43,737 bases of DNA from QNFN01 sp964195335 (GTDB taxonomy: Bacteria; Pseudomonadota; Gammaproteobacteria; QNFN01): the NCBI GenBank assembly GCA_964195335.1, contig CAXMPC010000135.1:1-43737 (forward strand), written 5' to 3'. The notes below the pieces were generated by a model. The model had not been told where the DNA came from and searched no databases. It worked only from the letters and a program-made list of their open reading frames with translations. Made by a program: the position numbers and the translations under genes. The number at the start of each line of letters is the position of its first letter. The stretch's first letter is position 1. Positions 16,833 through 24,880 of the stretch are shown in pieces.

Positions 16833-17369
16833 ATGCTGGATAAGACCCATACAGACAATGCGAGCGAGCGCCGGGTGCAGCGTTCCACGCCCCGCATCAT
16901 CACGCTGAGTGTCAACGGTGAACGTCACGAGGTGGCGGTTCGTCCGCGCAACATGCTGCTCGAGGTGATCCGTGAAAAGATCGGCCTGACCGGGACCAAG
17001 GACGGTTGCGAGTCCGGAACCTGCGGGGCGTGCACGGTGCTGGTCGATGGCCGCCCGGTCTGTTCCTGCATGACCCTGGCGCTGGAGTGCGACGGCAAAC
17101 AGGTACGGACCGTCGAGGGGCTCGCCGACGGCGAGACCCTGAATACGGTTCAGCAGGCCTTTCTCGATCAGGGCGCGACCCAGTGCGGATTCTGCACTCC
17201 GGGTGTGCTGATGTCGGTAACGGCACTGCTGGAGCGCACGCCGAAACCGGGAATGGACGAGATCAAAAAAGCGCTGGAGGGCAACCTCTGCCGCTGTACC
17301 GGATACAACTCGATCATCGACGCGGTGCTCCAGGCCTCGGGCCAGGGCGTCGAATCGGTGACGGAATAG
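16833..17369 (+). CDS. hcrC: [2Fe-2S] subunit of the HBCR-like enzyme
   Basis: 178-residue small subunit with two [2Fe-2S] clusters. The plant-ferredoxin-type cluster is CESGTCGACTVLVDGRPVC and the second, helical-domain cluster is CGFCTPG plus CRCTGY. The N-terminal extension of about 20 residues before the beta-grasp domain is unlike a signal peptide, so the enzyme is cytoplasmic. GGGAGGATC precedes ATG 16833. It lies 17 bp after hcrB and 9 bp before the molybdopterin subunit. Electrons would pass through these clusters to or from the molybdenum site. Confidence 0.93.
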   Translation: MLDKTHTDNASERRVQRSTPRIITLSVNGERHEVAVRPRNMLLEVIREKIGLTGTKDGCESGTCGACTVLVDGRPVCSCMTLALECDGKQVRTVEGLADGETLNTVQQAFLDQGATQCGFCTPGVLMSVTALLERTPKPGMDEIKKALEGNLCRCTGYNSIIDAVLQASGQGVESVTE

Positions 17370-17378
17370 GGGGCGGCC

Positions 17379-19784
17379 ATGGCGCAACTGAACTACATCG
17401 GCAAGAGCTTCAAGCGCAAAGACGGTCCCGACAAGCTGACCGGGCGCGCGGTCTACACCCAGGACGTGAAACTGCCGGGCACCCTGGTCGGAAGGATCCT
17501 GCGCAGCCCGCACGCTCATGCACGTATCGTCAGCATCGACACCTCCCGTGCGAAAGCGCTCGACGGGGTCAAGGCCGTCATCACCATCGACGACACCCAG
17601 GGCATCAAGCACGGGTTCGTCGAGACTCCGCGGTACCCGCCGGACCAGGAGGTCCTGGCGCGCGACAAGGTGATGCACGTCGGCCAGGAGGTGGCCGCGG
17701 TGGCCGCCGTCGACGAGCTGACCGCGCAGCAGGCGCTGGACCTGATCGACGTCGTCTACGAGCCGTTGCCCGCCGTTTTCGATCCCGAGAAGGCGATGCA
17801 GCCCGGTGCGCCGGAGGTCCAGCCGACCCACCCCAAGGTTGCCGAGAAAGAGCCGTACGTGAACATCGGCGGCAAGACCGCAACCGGCTGGGGGGACGTC
17901 GAGAAAGGTTTTTCCGAGAGCTACTACGTTCGCGAGGACCGCTACGTAAGCCACCTGCGCACCCACGGCTACCTGGAGCCGCAGGCGACGCTGGCGCAGT
18001 GGGAGGGCGACAAGCTCAACATCTGGACCTCCTCGATGGGGTCGTTCGTCAAGCGCGCCAAGATCGCCAAGGTCCTCGACCTGCCGTACTCGCAGGTGCG
18101 CATCCACAAGACCTACACAGGCGGCACGTTCGGCGGCAAGATCGACCTCTTCTCCCACGAGTACTGCGCGGCACGGATGTCGATGCTGACCGGCCGCCCG
18201 GTGCGCTTCGTCGCCACCCGAGAGGAGATCTTTACCGCCTACCGCCACGGCCAGCCGCTGATCGTCGAGATCAAGACCGGGGTGCGCAAGGACGGCACGC
18301 TGCTCGCCCAGGAGTTGCGGGTCATCAACAATTCCGGTGCCCACCGCGGCAGCGGCGTGGTCGTAGTGTTCCTCGCCTGGGGCTTCACGATGGCCCCGTA
18401 CCGGGTGGAGAATCTCAAGTACGAGGGCTACTCGGTCTTCACCAACCACACCACCCGCGCACCGCAGCGTGGCCACGGCTGCCCGCAGCTGCGTTTCGCG
18501 GTGGAGAGCCAGCTCGACCGGATTGCCGAGGCGATCGGCCTGGACCCGATCACCATTCGGCTACGCAACTCCCGGGAACCCTGGGAGGAGCTGCCCAACC
18601 GTGACAACACCCACAACGGCGGCCTGATCGAGTGCGTCAGCGTCGCGGCCGAGAAATCGGATTTCCTGGCCAAGTGGCAGGCGAATCGTGACCGGTCCGA
18701 AGCCGACGGGCCGATCCGTCGCGGCATCGGCATCGGCGTCAGCGCCTACATGGGCGGCACGCTGATCTACCCGAACGGCTCGGGAGTGATCGTCAAGATG
18801 AACGACGACGGTTCGGCGGTGGTGCTGACCGGTGCGCAGGACGTCGGCCAGGGGGCCGAGACGGTGCTCTGCCAGATCGTCGCCGAGGAGCTGGGCGTGC
18901 CGATGGAGGACGTCAAGATCATCGCCGGGGACACCGACACCACACCCCAGGACATCGGTTCGTGGATCAGCGGGTTGACCTACGTGACCGGCAATGCCGC
19001 CCGCGAAGCCGCCGGAAATGCCCGCGAGAAGCTGCTGGCCATCGCCGCCGAGCGGCTCGAAGTGCCGCTCGATGAACTGGAATTCAGGGACAAGACGGTA
19101 TTCGTTCGCGGCGATCCCGAGCGTCGTCTCAGCTACCGGGAATTGATCGCGGCCAGTATCTCGACTCGCAAGGGCGACACGGTGATCGGCGAGGGGTTCT
19201 GGCGCACCATGCGCGACGAGCCGTTCCATCCGAGCCTGGCGACGGCCAAGGGACGCTGGACCGAGAACTACGCCTTCAGCGCCCAGGTCGCCGAGGTCGA
19301 GGTCAACATCGAGACCGGCCGTGCCCGGTTGGTCCGCGCGCTGACCGTTCACGACTGCGGCTTCCCGATCAACCCGACCCTGGTCAAAGGGCAGATCGAC
19401 GGGCAGATCTCCATGGCGCTCGGGCACGCCTTCATGGAGGAGGTGCTGACCAAGCGCGGCATGACCCTGAACCCGACCTGGCTCGACTACCGGATGCCGA
19501 CCATCCACGAGACGGCGATTTCCGACGATGCCGATGTCATCACCGAGGAGTACAACGTCGGCAAGCCGTACCGCACCAAGGAGGTCGGTGAGGGACTGGT
19601 GTCAGGCATCCTGGCGGCCATGTCCAACGCGATTACCAATGCGACCGGTGTGTGCATGCACACCACCCCGTTCAGCCCGGATCGGATACTGAAGGGGCTG
19701 CATGCAAGCGATAGGGTCCGGGTGTCGAAGGATGAGAGTGCGACGGATGGGAGTGAGAAGGAGGAGGCCGAAGCCGTGGTTTGA
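17379..19784 (+). CDS. hcrA: Molybdopterin-binding catalytic subunit of the HBCR-like enzyme
   Basis: 801-residue large subunit of the xanthine dehydrogenase family. The N-terminal a/b-hammerhead domain begins YIGKSFKRKDGPDKLTGRA. Cofactor-binding stretches include GGTFGGK, RAPQRGHG, QDVGQG (487-492) and, near the C-terminus, KEVGEG, where Glu738 corresponds to the base-catalytic glutamate of the family. The CO dehydrogenase active-loop cysteine (AYRCSFR) is absent. Gene order FAD-2Fe2S-Mo and the [4Fe-4S] insertion in the partner favour 4-hydroxybenzoyl-CoA reductase over xanthine dehydrogenase, but the exact substrate cannot be read. The last 20 residues are charged and low in complexity. 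Confidence 0.92.
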   Translation: MAQLNYIGKSFKRKDGPDKLTGRAVYTQDVKLPGTLVGRILRSPHAHARIVSIDTSRAKALDGVKAVITIDDTQGIKHGFVETPRYPPDQEVLARDKVMHVGQEVAAVAAVDELTAQQALDLIDVVYEPLPAVFDPEKAMQPGAPEVQPTHPKVAEKEPYVNIGGKTATGWGDVEKGFSESYYVREDRYVSHLRTHGYLEPQATLAQWEGDKLNIWTSSMGSFVKRAKIAKVLDLPYSQVRIHKTYTGGTFGGKIDLFSHEYCAARMSMLTGRPVRFVATREEIFTAYRHGQPLIVEIKTGVRKDGTLLAQELRVINNSGAHRGSGVVVVFLAWGFTMAPYRVENLKYEGYSVFTNHTTRAPQRGHGCPQLRFAVESQLDRIAEAIGLDPITIRLRNSREPWEELPNRDNTHNGGLIECVSVAAEKSDFLAKWQANRDRSEADGPIRRGIGIGVSAYMGGTLIYPNGSGVIVKMNDDGSAVVLTGAQDVGQGAETVLCQIVAEELGVPMEDVKIIAGDTDTTPQDIGSWISGLTYVTGNAAREAAGNAREKLLAIAAERLEVPLDELEFRDKTVFVRGDPERRLSYRELIAASISTRKGDTVIGEGFWRTMRDEPFHPSLATAKGRWTENYAFSAQVAEVEVNIETGRARLVRALTVHDCGFPINPTLVKGQIDGQISMALGHAFMEEVLTKRGMTLNPTWLDYRMPTIHETAISDDADVITEEYNVGKPYRTKEVGEGLVSGILAAMSNAITNATGVCMHTTPFSPDRILKGLHASDRVRVSKDESATDGSEKEEAEAVV

Positions 19785-19852
19785 GGCCGGGCGGTCTGAA
19801 TCCCTGGCCCACTAGGGGTATCAATAAACATAAAAATGCTGGGGGAGCGGAA

Positions 19853-21172
19853 ATGGGGGATGTGACCTACTGGAGAGAGGAACTGGAGTGCCAGCCACGC
19901 GCGGCGATCGAGGCCCGCCAGCTGGATCTGCTCCGCGAGCGGCTCGCCTACGTCATCGAGCGCAGCCCGTTCTACCGACGCAAGTTGGCAGCGGCCGGGA
20001 TCAGGCCTGACGAGATACAGAGTCTGGACGATGTGCGCCGTATTCCATTCACGGTCAAGGAGGAATTGCGCGCCAGCCAGGACGCCCTCCCGCCCTGGGG
20101 CGACATAGGCTGCATCGGTCCTGACGAGGCGGTGCGGGTCTTCCAGACCTCGGGCACCACCGGCAAGCCGGTGCGCATCATGCTCAACAGCAGCGACTGG
20201 TACGAGACCTTCTTCGAGCAGTTCAGCTACTTTCGTTGCGCCTTCGGTCTGACCGGGAAAGACGTGCTGTTCGTACCGTTCAACTACGGGCTTTACATCG
20301 CCTGGTGGGGGTTCCAGACGGCGATGGAGAAGTCGGGGCTGATGATCGTCCCGGGGGGCGGCCAGAGCTCCAAGGACCGCCTCAGGGCGATGCTCGACTG
20401 GGGCGCCACCGCCATCTGCGGCACCCCCTCCTACCTGCTGTACCTCTCCGAGATCGCGCGCAAGAGCGGCATCGACCTCGCCGCATCGCCGATCCGTAAA
20501 GTGGTGGCCGCCGGGGAGCCGGGAGCCGCGGTGCTGGCGACCCGGAAGACCATGGAGAGCCAGTGGGGCGCCGAGTTGTTCGACGACATCGGCTCGACCG
20601 AGATCAGCAACTTCGGCTACGAGTGCGCGATGCATCAGGGCACCCACGTCAACGAGGCGATGTTCCTCGCCGAGGTGCTCGATACCGAGACCGGGGAACC
20701 GGTAGCCGACGGTGAGGTGGGTGAGCTGGTGCTGACCAATCTATGCTGTGCAAGCATGCCGTTGATCCGCTACCGGATGATGGACCTGGTGCGCTTCGAT
20801 CGCTCGGTGTGCGCCTGCGGCCGCACCCACCTGCGCCTCGACGGCGGGATACTCGGCCGCTCCGACGACATGTTCCACTTTGCCGGGGTCAACATCTTCC
20901 CGAGCCAGATCCAGAACCTGCTGCACCAGGTCGACGAGTTCTCCCAGGAGTACCAGCTGCTCGTGCCACGGCTGGGCAGCGGCCGTCACCTGACCGTCCG
21001 TGTCGAACCGGCCCACGAGCGCATCGAGGCCGCCGCGATGAAGCGCGCCATCGACCATTTCATCGCGGCGATGAAATACCGCATCACGGTTACGCCCCTG
21101 GTCGAGGTGGTCGAGATCGGGACCCTCCCCCGGGTCGAGGGCAAGGCCAAGCGGATCCTCCGGGAGGAGTAA
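19853..21172 (+). CDS. PaaK-family (phenylacetate-CoA ligase-like) acyl-CoA ligase
   Basis: 439-residue AMP-forming ligase of the phenylacetate-CoA ligase family, which activates an aromatic or related acid to its CoA thioester. The P-loop-like motif TSGTTGKP is at 99-106, and the adenylation stretch DDIGSTEISNFGYEC and the C-terminal hinge GRSDDMFHFAGVNIFPSQI are typical. ATG 19853 is chosen because GGGGGAGCGG lies just upstream. An in-frame extension to 19781 lacks a site. It lies between the catalytic subunits and the cofactor genes, so it probably makes the CoA substrate for the reductase (inference). The gap before it is AT-rich (19820-19838) and may hold a secondary promoter. Confidence 0.9.
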   Translation: MGDVTYWREELECQPRAAIEARQLDLLRERLAYVIERSPFYRRKLAAAGIRPDEIQSLDDVRRIPFTVKEELRASQDALPPWGDIGCIGPDEAVRVFQTSGTTGKPVRIMLNSSDWYETFFEQFSYFRCAFGLTGKDVLFVPFNYGLYIAWWGFQTAMEKSGLMIVPGGGQSSKDRLRAMLDWGATAICGTPSYLLYLSEIARKSGIDLAASPIRKVVAAGEPGAAVLATRKTMESQWGAELFDDIGSTEISNFGYECAMHQGTHVNEAMFLAEVLDTETGEPVADGEVGELVLTNLCCASMPLIRYRMMDLVRFDRSVCACGRTHLRLDGGILGRSDDMFHFAGVNIFPSQIQNLLHQVDEFSQEYQLLVPRLGSGRHLTVRVEPAHERIEAAAMKRAIDHFIAAMKYRITVTPLVEVVEIGTLPRVEGKAKRILREE

Positions 21173-21175
21173 TTC

Positions 21176-21796
21176 TTGGCGCCTGGCAACCTATCGTCGG
21201 TGGTGGGTGTGGTGCTGGCCGCGGGACGATCGAGTCGCTTCGGGGCCAACAAGCTGGTTGCGACGTTCCAAGGGGTGCCGCTGCTGCGCCGTGTGGTCGA
21301 GGCCGCACGCGCCTCACGCCTGCGACGGGTGGCTGTCGTGCTTGGCCATGAGCCCGAACGGGTGCGGGGAGCGATCGCCGATCTTCTCGTGCCGCCTGCT
21401 TGCGAGGCGGTCATCAATGAGAATTACCTGCAGGGACAGAGCGGCTCGGTGATCGCCGGTCTGCGGGCCGTGGGACCCGAGGCCGATGCAGTGCTCTTCC
21501 TGCTGGGTGACCAGCCGCTCCTGACGGCCGGGCAGATCGACGACCTGATCGCGGCGTACGAAACCAGCGGACAGGGGATTGTCTACCCTCAGGTCCGCGG
21601 GCGGCGCCGTAACCCAGTGCTGTTCGCGCGCCGCTTCGATGCGGAGATCCTGATGTTGACCGGCGATGCCGGTGCCAGGTCGATCATCCACGCCCACCCG
21701 GAGGCGGTGCATGCGGTCGAGTACCCGGACGAACGCCCCTTTCTCGATGTCGATGAGGCGCACGACCTCGTCAACCTGGAGTCGAACGGAAAATGA
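21176..21796 (+). CDS. mocA: MobA-like nucleotidyltransferase (molybdenum cofactor cytidylyl/guanylyl transferase family)
   Basis: 206-residue NTP-transferase-fold protein. The signature LAAGRSSRFGANK is at the N-terminus, followed by VLGHEPERV and FLLGDQPLLTA. Family members (MocA, PucB) cytidylylate molybdopterin for xanthine-oxidase-type enzymes. The start is TTG 21176, supported by GGGAGGAG about eight bases before it and 3 bp of spacing from the ligase stop. It overlaps yqeB by ATGA. Its place between the hydroxylase subunits and yqeB/yqeC fits making the MCD form of the cofactor. Confidence 0.85.
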   Translation: MAPGNLSSVVGVVLAAGRSSRFGANKLVATFQGVPLLRRVVEAARASRLRRVAVVLGHEPERVRGAIADLLVPPACEAVINENYLQGQSGSVIAGLRAVGPEADAVLFLLGDQPLLTAGQIDDLIAAYETSGQGIVYPQVRGRRRNPVLFARRFDAEILMLTGDAGARSIIHAHPEAVHAVEYPDERPFLDVDEAHDLVNLESNGK

Positions 21797-22632
21797 ATCC
21801 CGGCCCCGCCAGACCGCTGCCACCGCTCTCGCCGATCGTGTTCATCAAGAGCGCCGGCGAGATGGCGAGCGGGATCGCCTGGCGCCTCTACCAGGCGCAC
21901 ATTCGGCGCCTGGTGATGATCGACCTGCCGGTCCCGCTGGCGGTTCGACGGCGGGTCTCGTTCTGCGAGGCACTGCTCGACGGGCAGAAGACGGTCGAGG
22001 GGGTGGTCGCGGTTCCATGCCACGACCGCGCCGGGATCGAGGCCGCCTGGGTGCAGGAGAGGATTGCCGTGGTCCCGTTCCCCGACCGCGAGCGGCTCGG
22101 TGATCTCGTCCCCGACGTCGTGGTCGATGCCATCCTCGCCAAGCGCAATCTGGGGACGAAGCGCGACGAGGCCGGCCTGGTCATCGGACTGGGTCCCGGC
22201 TTTGAGGCCGGGTACGACGTCGACCTGGTGGTCGAGACCCACCGCGGCCACGACCTGGGCCGGGTCCTGCAGAGCGGGAGCGCGTTGGCCAATACCGGTA
22301 TCCCCGGCGCGATGGCCGGTGTGACCCATCAGCGGGTCCTGCGCGCGCCGGCGACGGGGCGATTCGAGACCGACCGCGAGATCGGGGCCGCGGTGCAGGC
22401 GGGCGAAGCGATCGGCCGCATCGCTGGTGTCCCCGTCGTTGCCCAGGTGGACGGCATCCTGCGCGGCCTGATCCGTCCCGGGGTCGAGGTGCGCGAGGGA
22501 CTGAAGATCGGTGACATCGATCCGCGCGGAGAGGTCGCCTATTGCGACACCATCTCAGACAAGGCGCGCGCCCTCGGCGGGGCGGTCCTGGAGGCGCTGC
22601 TGCGGCACGCCAATCGGCCGATCGAAACATGA
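21793..22632 (+). CDS. yqeB: YqeB (EF2563-type) selenium-dependent molybdenum hydroxylase accessory protein
   Basis: 279-residue protein resembling YqeB, a family found with molybdenum hydroxylases that carry a labile selenium ligand and with SelD. Visible are FIKSAGEMASGIAWRLYQAHIRRLVMIDLP at the start (a Rossmann-like beta-alpha unit), DAILAKRNLGTKRDEAGLVIGLGPGFEAG in the middle and a C-terminal barrel-like segment rich in VxAGEAIG/VDGILRGLI. It overlaps the genes on both sides by ATGA, so it is tightly coupled. The biochemical role is not established. Selenium handling or insertion is the accepted inference. Confidence 0.87.
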   Translation: MNPGPARPLPPLSPIVFIKSAGEMASGIAWRLYQAHIRRLVMIDLPVPLAVRRRVSFCEALLDGQKTVEGVVAVPCHDRAGIEAAWVQERIAVVPFPDRERLGDLVPDVVVDAILAKRNLGTKRDEAGLVIGLGPGFEAGYDVDLVVETHRGHDLGRVLQSGSALANTGIPGAMAGVTHQRVLRAPATGRFETDREIGAAVQAGEAIGRIAGVPVVAQVDGILRGLIRPGVEVREGLKIGDIDPRGEVAYCDTISDKARALGGAVLEALLRHANRPIET

Positions 22633-23390
22633 CCGACTGGGTCGCGGCCCTGGGCGCCGACGATGCACGTGTCGTGGCCCTGGTCGGTGGCGGCGGCAAG
22701 ACCACCCTGTGCTTCGCCCTTGCGCGCTACTGGTATGACAAGGGCGAGCGAATTCTTCTGACCACGACCACCCGCATGGCGGCCGATCAGATGCGCGGTC
22801 CCTGGCCGCTGGTCGAGGGTCTCGAGGCGTTGCTCGATACGCCCCACGCATCCTGTCTCGCCTATGCCCATCGTTCGGACGGCGGGAAGAAGGTCACAGG
22901 GTTCCTGGTCGGCGACCTCGAAGCCGTGATCGGCGAGGGTCGTTTCGACCGCGTCATCGTCGAGGCGGACGGGTCGGCGCACCGTCCGCTGAAGGTCCCG
23001 GCCGCGCACGAACCGGTGGTGCCCCGCTCGACGGACCGGGTCATCGCCGTCGCCGGGCTCTGGGGACTGGGTCTGCCGTTCGACGAAGCCACGGTCTTCC
23101 GCGCGGATCGGTGGGCCACGCTGACCGGTGCGCAGCGCGGTCAGTCGATCACCGCCGCCGATCTCGCCGCCGTGGCGGCACATCGGTTCGGGTTGTTCCA
23201 AGGGGCACCTGCCGGGGCGCTTCGGACACTGCTGCTCAACGGCTGCGAGACAGCGGATGACCGGGCCCTGGCCAGGCGGGTTGCACAGGCTCTGGCGGCC
23301 ATTGCCGGCCACGGCGTGGAGCGGGTCGTTGCCGGACGGCTCATGCCGTCGCCGGAACTGGCCCTGCTCAGCGGCGAAAGGCGGCCGTAA
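22629..23390 (+). CDS. yqeC: YqeC selenium cofactor biosynthesis protein
   Basis: 253-residue P-loop protein matching YqeC, another member of the selenium-dependent molybdenum hydroxylase gene set. The nucleotide-binding loop is VGGGGKTTLCFALA near residues 20-33, followed by TTTTRMAADQ and VIVEADGSAHRPLKVPAAHEPVVP, a stretch characteristic of the family. ATG 22629 overlaps the yqeB stop (ATGA). The last 23 bp overlap the 3' end of the convergent marR gene. The reaction is unknown. A kinase- or GTPase-like step in cofactor maturation is plausible. Confidence 0.87.
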   Translation: MTDWVAALGADDARVVALVGGGGKTTLCFALARYWYDKGERILLTTTTRMAADQMRGPWPLVEGLEALLDTPHASCLAYAHRSDGGKKVTGFLVGDLEAVIGEGRFDRVIVEADGSAHRPLKVPAAHEPVVPRSTDRVIAVAGLWGLGLPFDEATVFRADRWATLTGAQRGQSITAADLAAVAAHRFGLFQGAPAGALRTLLLNGCETADDRALARRVAQALAAIAGHGVERVVAGRLMPSPELALLSGERRP

Positions 23391-23829
23391 TCTTCTCCAG
23401 CAGTCCCAGCAACTGCTCGCGTTCGCCCGGCTCGAGGGCTGCGTCCATCTGCGCCTCCTGCCTCTCGACGCGCCGGGTCGCCTGGCCCAGGGCATCGCGA
23501 CCCGCATCGGTCAGCCACAACGCATAGAAGCGCCGGTCCTTGTTGCTGCGCGTGCGTTCGATCAGGTCGCGCCGGATCAGGCCGTTGATCGACGTGGAGA
23601 GGGTCGATTTGTCGAGTTGGTAGACCCGTGCCAGCGCCCCCTGGTTGATGCCCGGATTGGCCTCGATCAGCGTCAGCAGCGAGAACTCGCCCGGGGTGAT
23701 GCCGACGTTCTCCATGATCCGGGCAAAATCCCGGAACACCGCGGTCTGCGCCTGGCGCACCTGGTAGCCGAGGTAGCCGGGCAGTTTGCCCAAGTGGGCG
23801 GGTCCACCCTTGGTTCGGTCGTCGTTCAT
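23368..23829 (-). CDS. MarR-family transcriptional regulator
   Basis: 153-residue winged-helix regulator. The order is an N-terminal dimerisation helix, the HTH stretch INQGALARVYQLDKSTLSTSINGLIRRDLIERTRS and the wing KDRRFYALWLTDAGRDAL, ending in a coiled dimerisation helix. It is convergent with yqeC and overlaps it by 23 bp. MarR proteins in aromatic-acid clusters (for example CouR) often repress their operon and release DNA on binding an aryl-CoA. The two 25-bp palindromes at 15567 and 15757 are the best candidate operators. No such palindrome was seen in front of marR itself. Confidence 0.92.
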   Translation of the reverse strand: MNDDRTKGGPAHLGKLPGYLGYQVRQAQTAVFRDFARIMENVGITPGEFSLLTLIEANPGINQGALARVYQLDKSTLSTSINGLIRRDLIERTRSNKDRRFYALWLTDAGRDALGQATRRVERQEAQMDAALEPGEREQLLGLLEKITAAFRR

Positions 23830-23866
23830 GGCAGGGTCTGTCTCGCGTCCAGCGTGCCGTGCGCCC

Positions 23867-24766
23867 TCACTCGATGCCGGTCAGCAGGCGCTGCGCTTCG
23901 CGGTACTTGTCGGCGGTGTGCCTGACCACCTCTTCCGGTAGCTCCGGCCCCGGCGGCTGCTTGTTCCAGTCGAGGGTCTCTAGGTAGTCGCGGACGAACT
24001 GCTTGTCGAAGCTCGGTGGGCTGATGCCGGTCCGGTAGTCGTCAACCGGCCAGAAGCGCGACGAGTCCGGAGTCAGCGCCTCGTCGATCAGGATCAGGTT
24101 GTTCCTGGCATCGCGGCCGAACTCGAACTTGGTGTCGGCGATGATTATGCCGCGCTCGGCGGCGAAGTCACGGGCCTCGCGGTAGATCCGCAGGCTGACG
24201 TCACGCACCTGGGTGGCCAGCTTGTCGCCGAGCAGTTCGACGGCCTGGTCGAAGTCGATGTTCTCGTCGTGCTCGCCGACCTGCGCCTTGGTCGACGGTG
24301 TGAACAGCGGCATCGGCAGCTGGGCGGCCTGTTCGAGTCCTTTCTGCAACAGGATGCCGCACACCGATCCGGTCGCCTGGTAGTCCTTCCAGCCGGAGCC
24401 GACCAGGTAGCCGCGTACCACGGCCTCGATCGGCAGCGGTCGGAGGTGCCTGACGATCATCGCCCGGCCTTGCACCTGTTCGCGTTCGTCGCGGTTGGTC
24501 AGCACGTCGGCCAGCGACAGCGTCGCGAGGTGGTTGGGGATGACGTCGCGCATGCGCTCGAACCAGAAGCGCGACACCGTCGTCAGCACCGCCCCCTTGC
24601 CGGGGATGGCCGTCGGCAGGATCACGTCGAAGGCCGAGATGCGGTCGGTGGCGACGATCATCATGTGGTCGTCGTCGATGGCGTAGAGGTCGCGGACCTT
24701 GCCGCGTCCGATAAGCTCGAGGCTGGAGAGTTCGGACTGGAACAGGATGTCGGGGATGGCGCTCAT
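23867..24766 (-). CDS. purC: Phosphoribosylaminoimidazole-succinocarboxamide synthase
   Basis: 299-residue SAICAR synthetase of purine biosynthesis, joining CAIR and aspartate with ATP. Visible are GRGKVRDLY (glycine-rich loop), ATDRISAFDV, VVRGYLVGSGWKDY, IIADTKFEFG and DEALTPDSSRFWP. Length is that of the longer, yeast-like form of PurC rather than the 237-residue E. coli form. It sits downstream of cbbM but beyond a terminator, so it is probably transcribed separately. Confidence 0.96.
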   Translation of the reverse strand: MSAIPDILFQSELSSLELIGRGKVRDLYAIDDDHMMIVATDRISAFDVILPTAIPGKGAVLTTVSRFWFERMRDVIPNHLATLSLADVLTNRDEREQVQGRAMIVRHLRPLPIEAVVRGYLVGSGWKDYQATGSVCGILLQKGLEQAAQLPMPLFTPSTKAQVGEHDENIDFDQAVELLGDKLATQVRDVSLRIYREARDFAAERGIIIADTKFEFGRDARNNLILIDEALTPDSSRFWPVDDYRTGISPPSFDKQFVRDYLETLDWNKQPPGPELPEEVVRHTADKYREAQRLLTGIE

Positions 24767-24826
24767 CTGGGACTGTCCCTGGGCGACTGGCTAGGGGGGG
24801 CGTATTAAGCCACAAGCGGGGCGCCC

Positions 24827-24857
24827 AAAAAAGGACGGCAGACCCGTGGGCCTGCCG
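24827..24857 (-). terminator. Rho-independent terminator of cbbM
   Basis: On the minus strand CGGCAGGCC and the complementary GGTCTGCCG form a stem of about nine pairs (one G-T) around CACG, followed by TCCTTTTTT. It begins 24 bp after the cbbM stop and separates cbbM from purC. Confidence 0.85.
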
Positions 24858-24880
24858 GAGTGGGGGGAGTCAAATGGCCT

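Noticed and set aside
16827..18604. 549-codon minus and 532-codon plus alternative frames
   Set aside because: Both overlap hcrC/hcrA, whose cofactor motifs are unambiguous.
17379..19784. Aerobic CO dehydrogenase large subunit
   Set aside because: The active-site cysteine loop of CoxL is absent, and the partner FAD subunit has the [4Fe-4S] insertion of HBCR.
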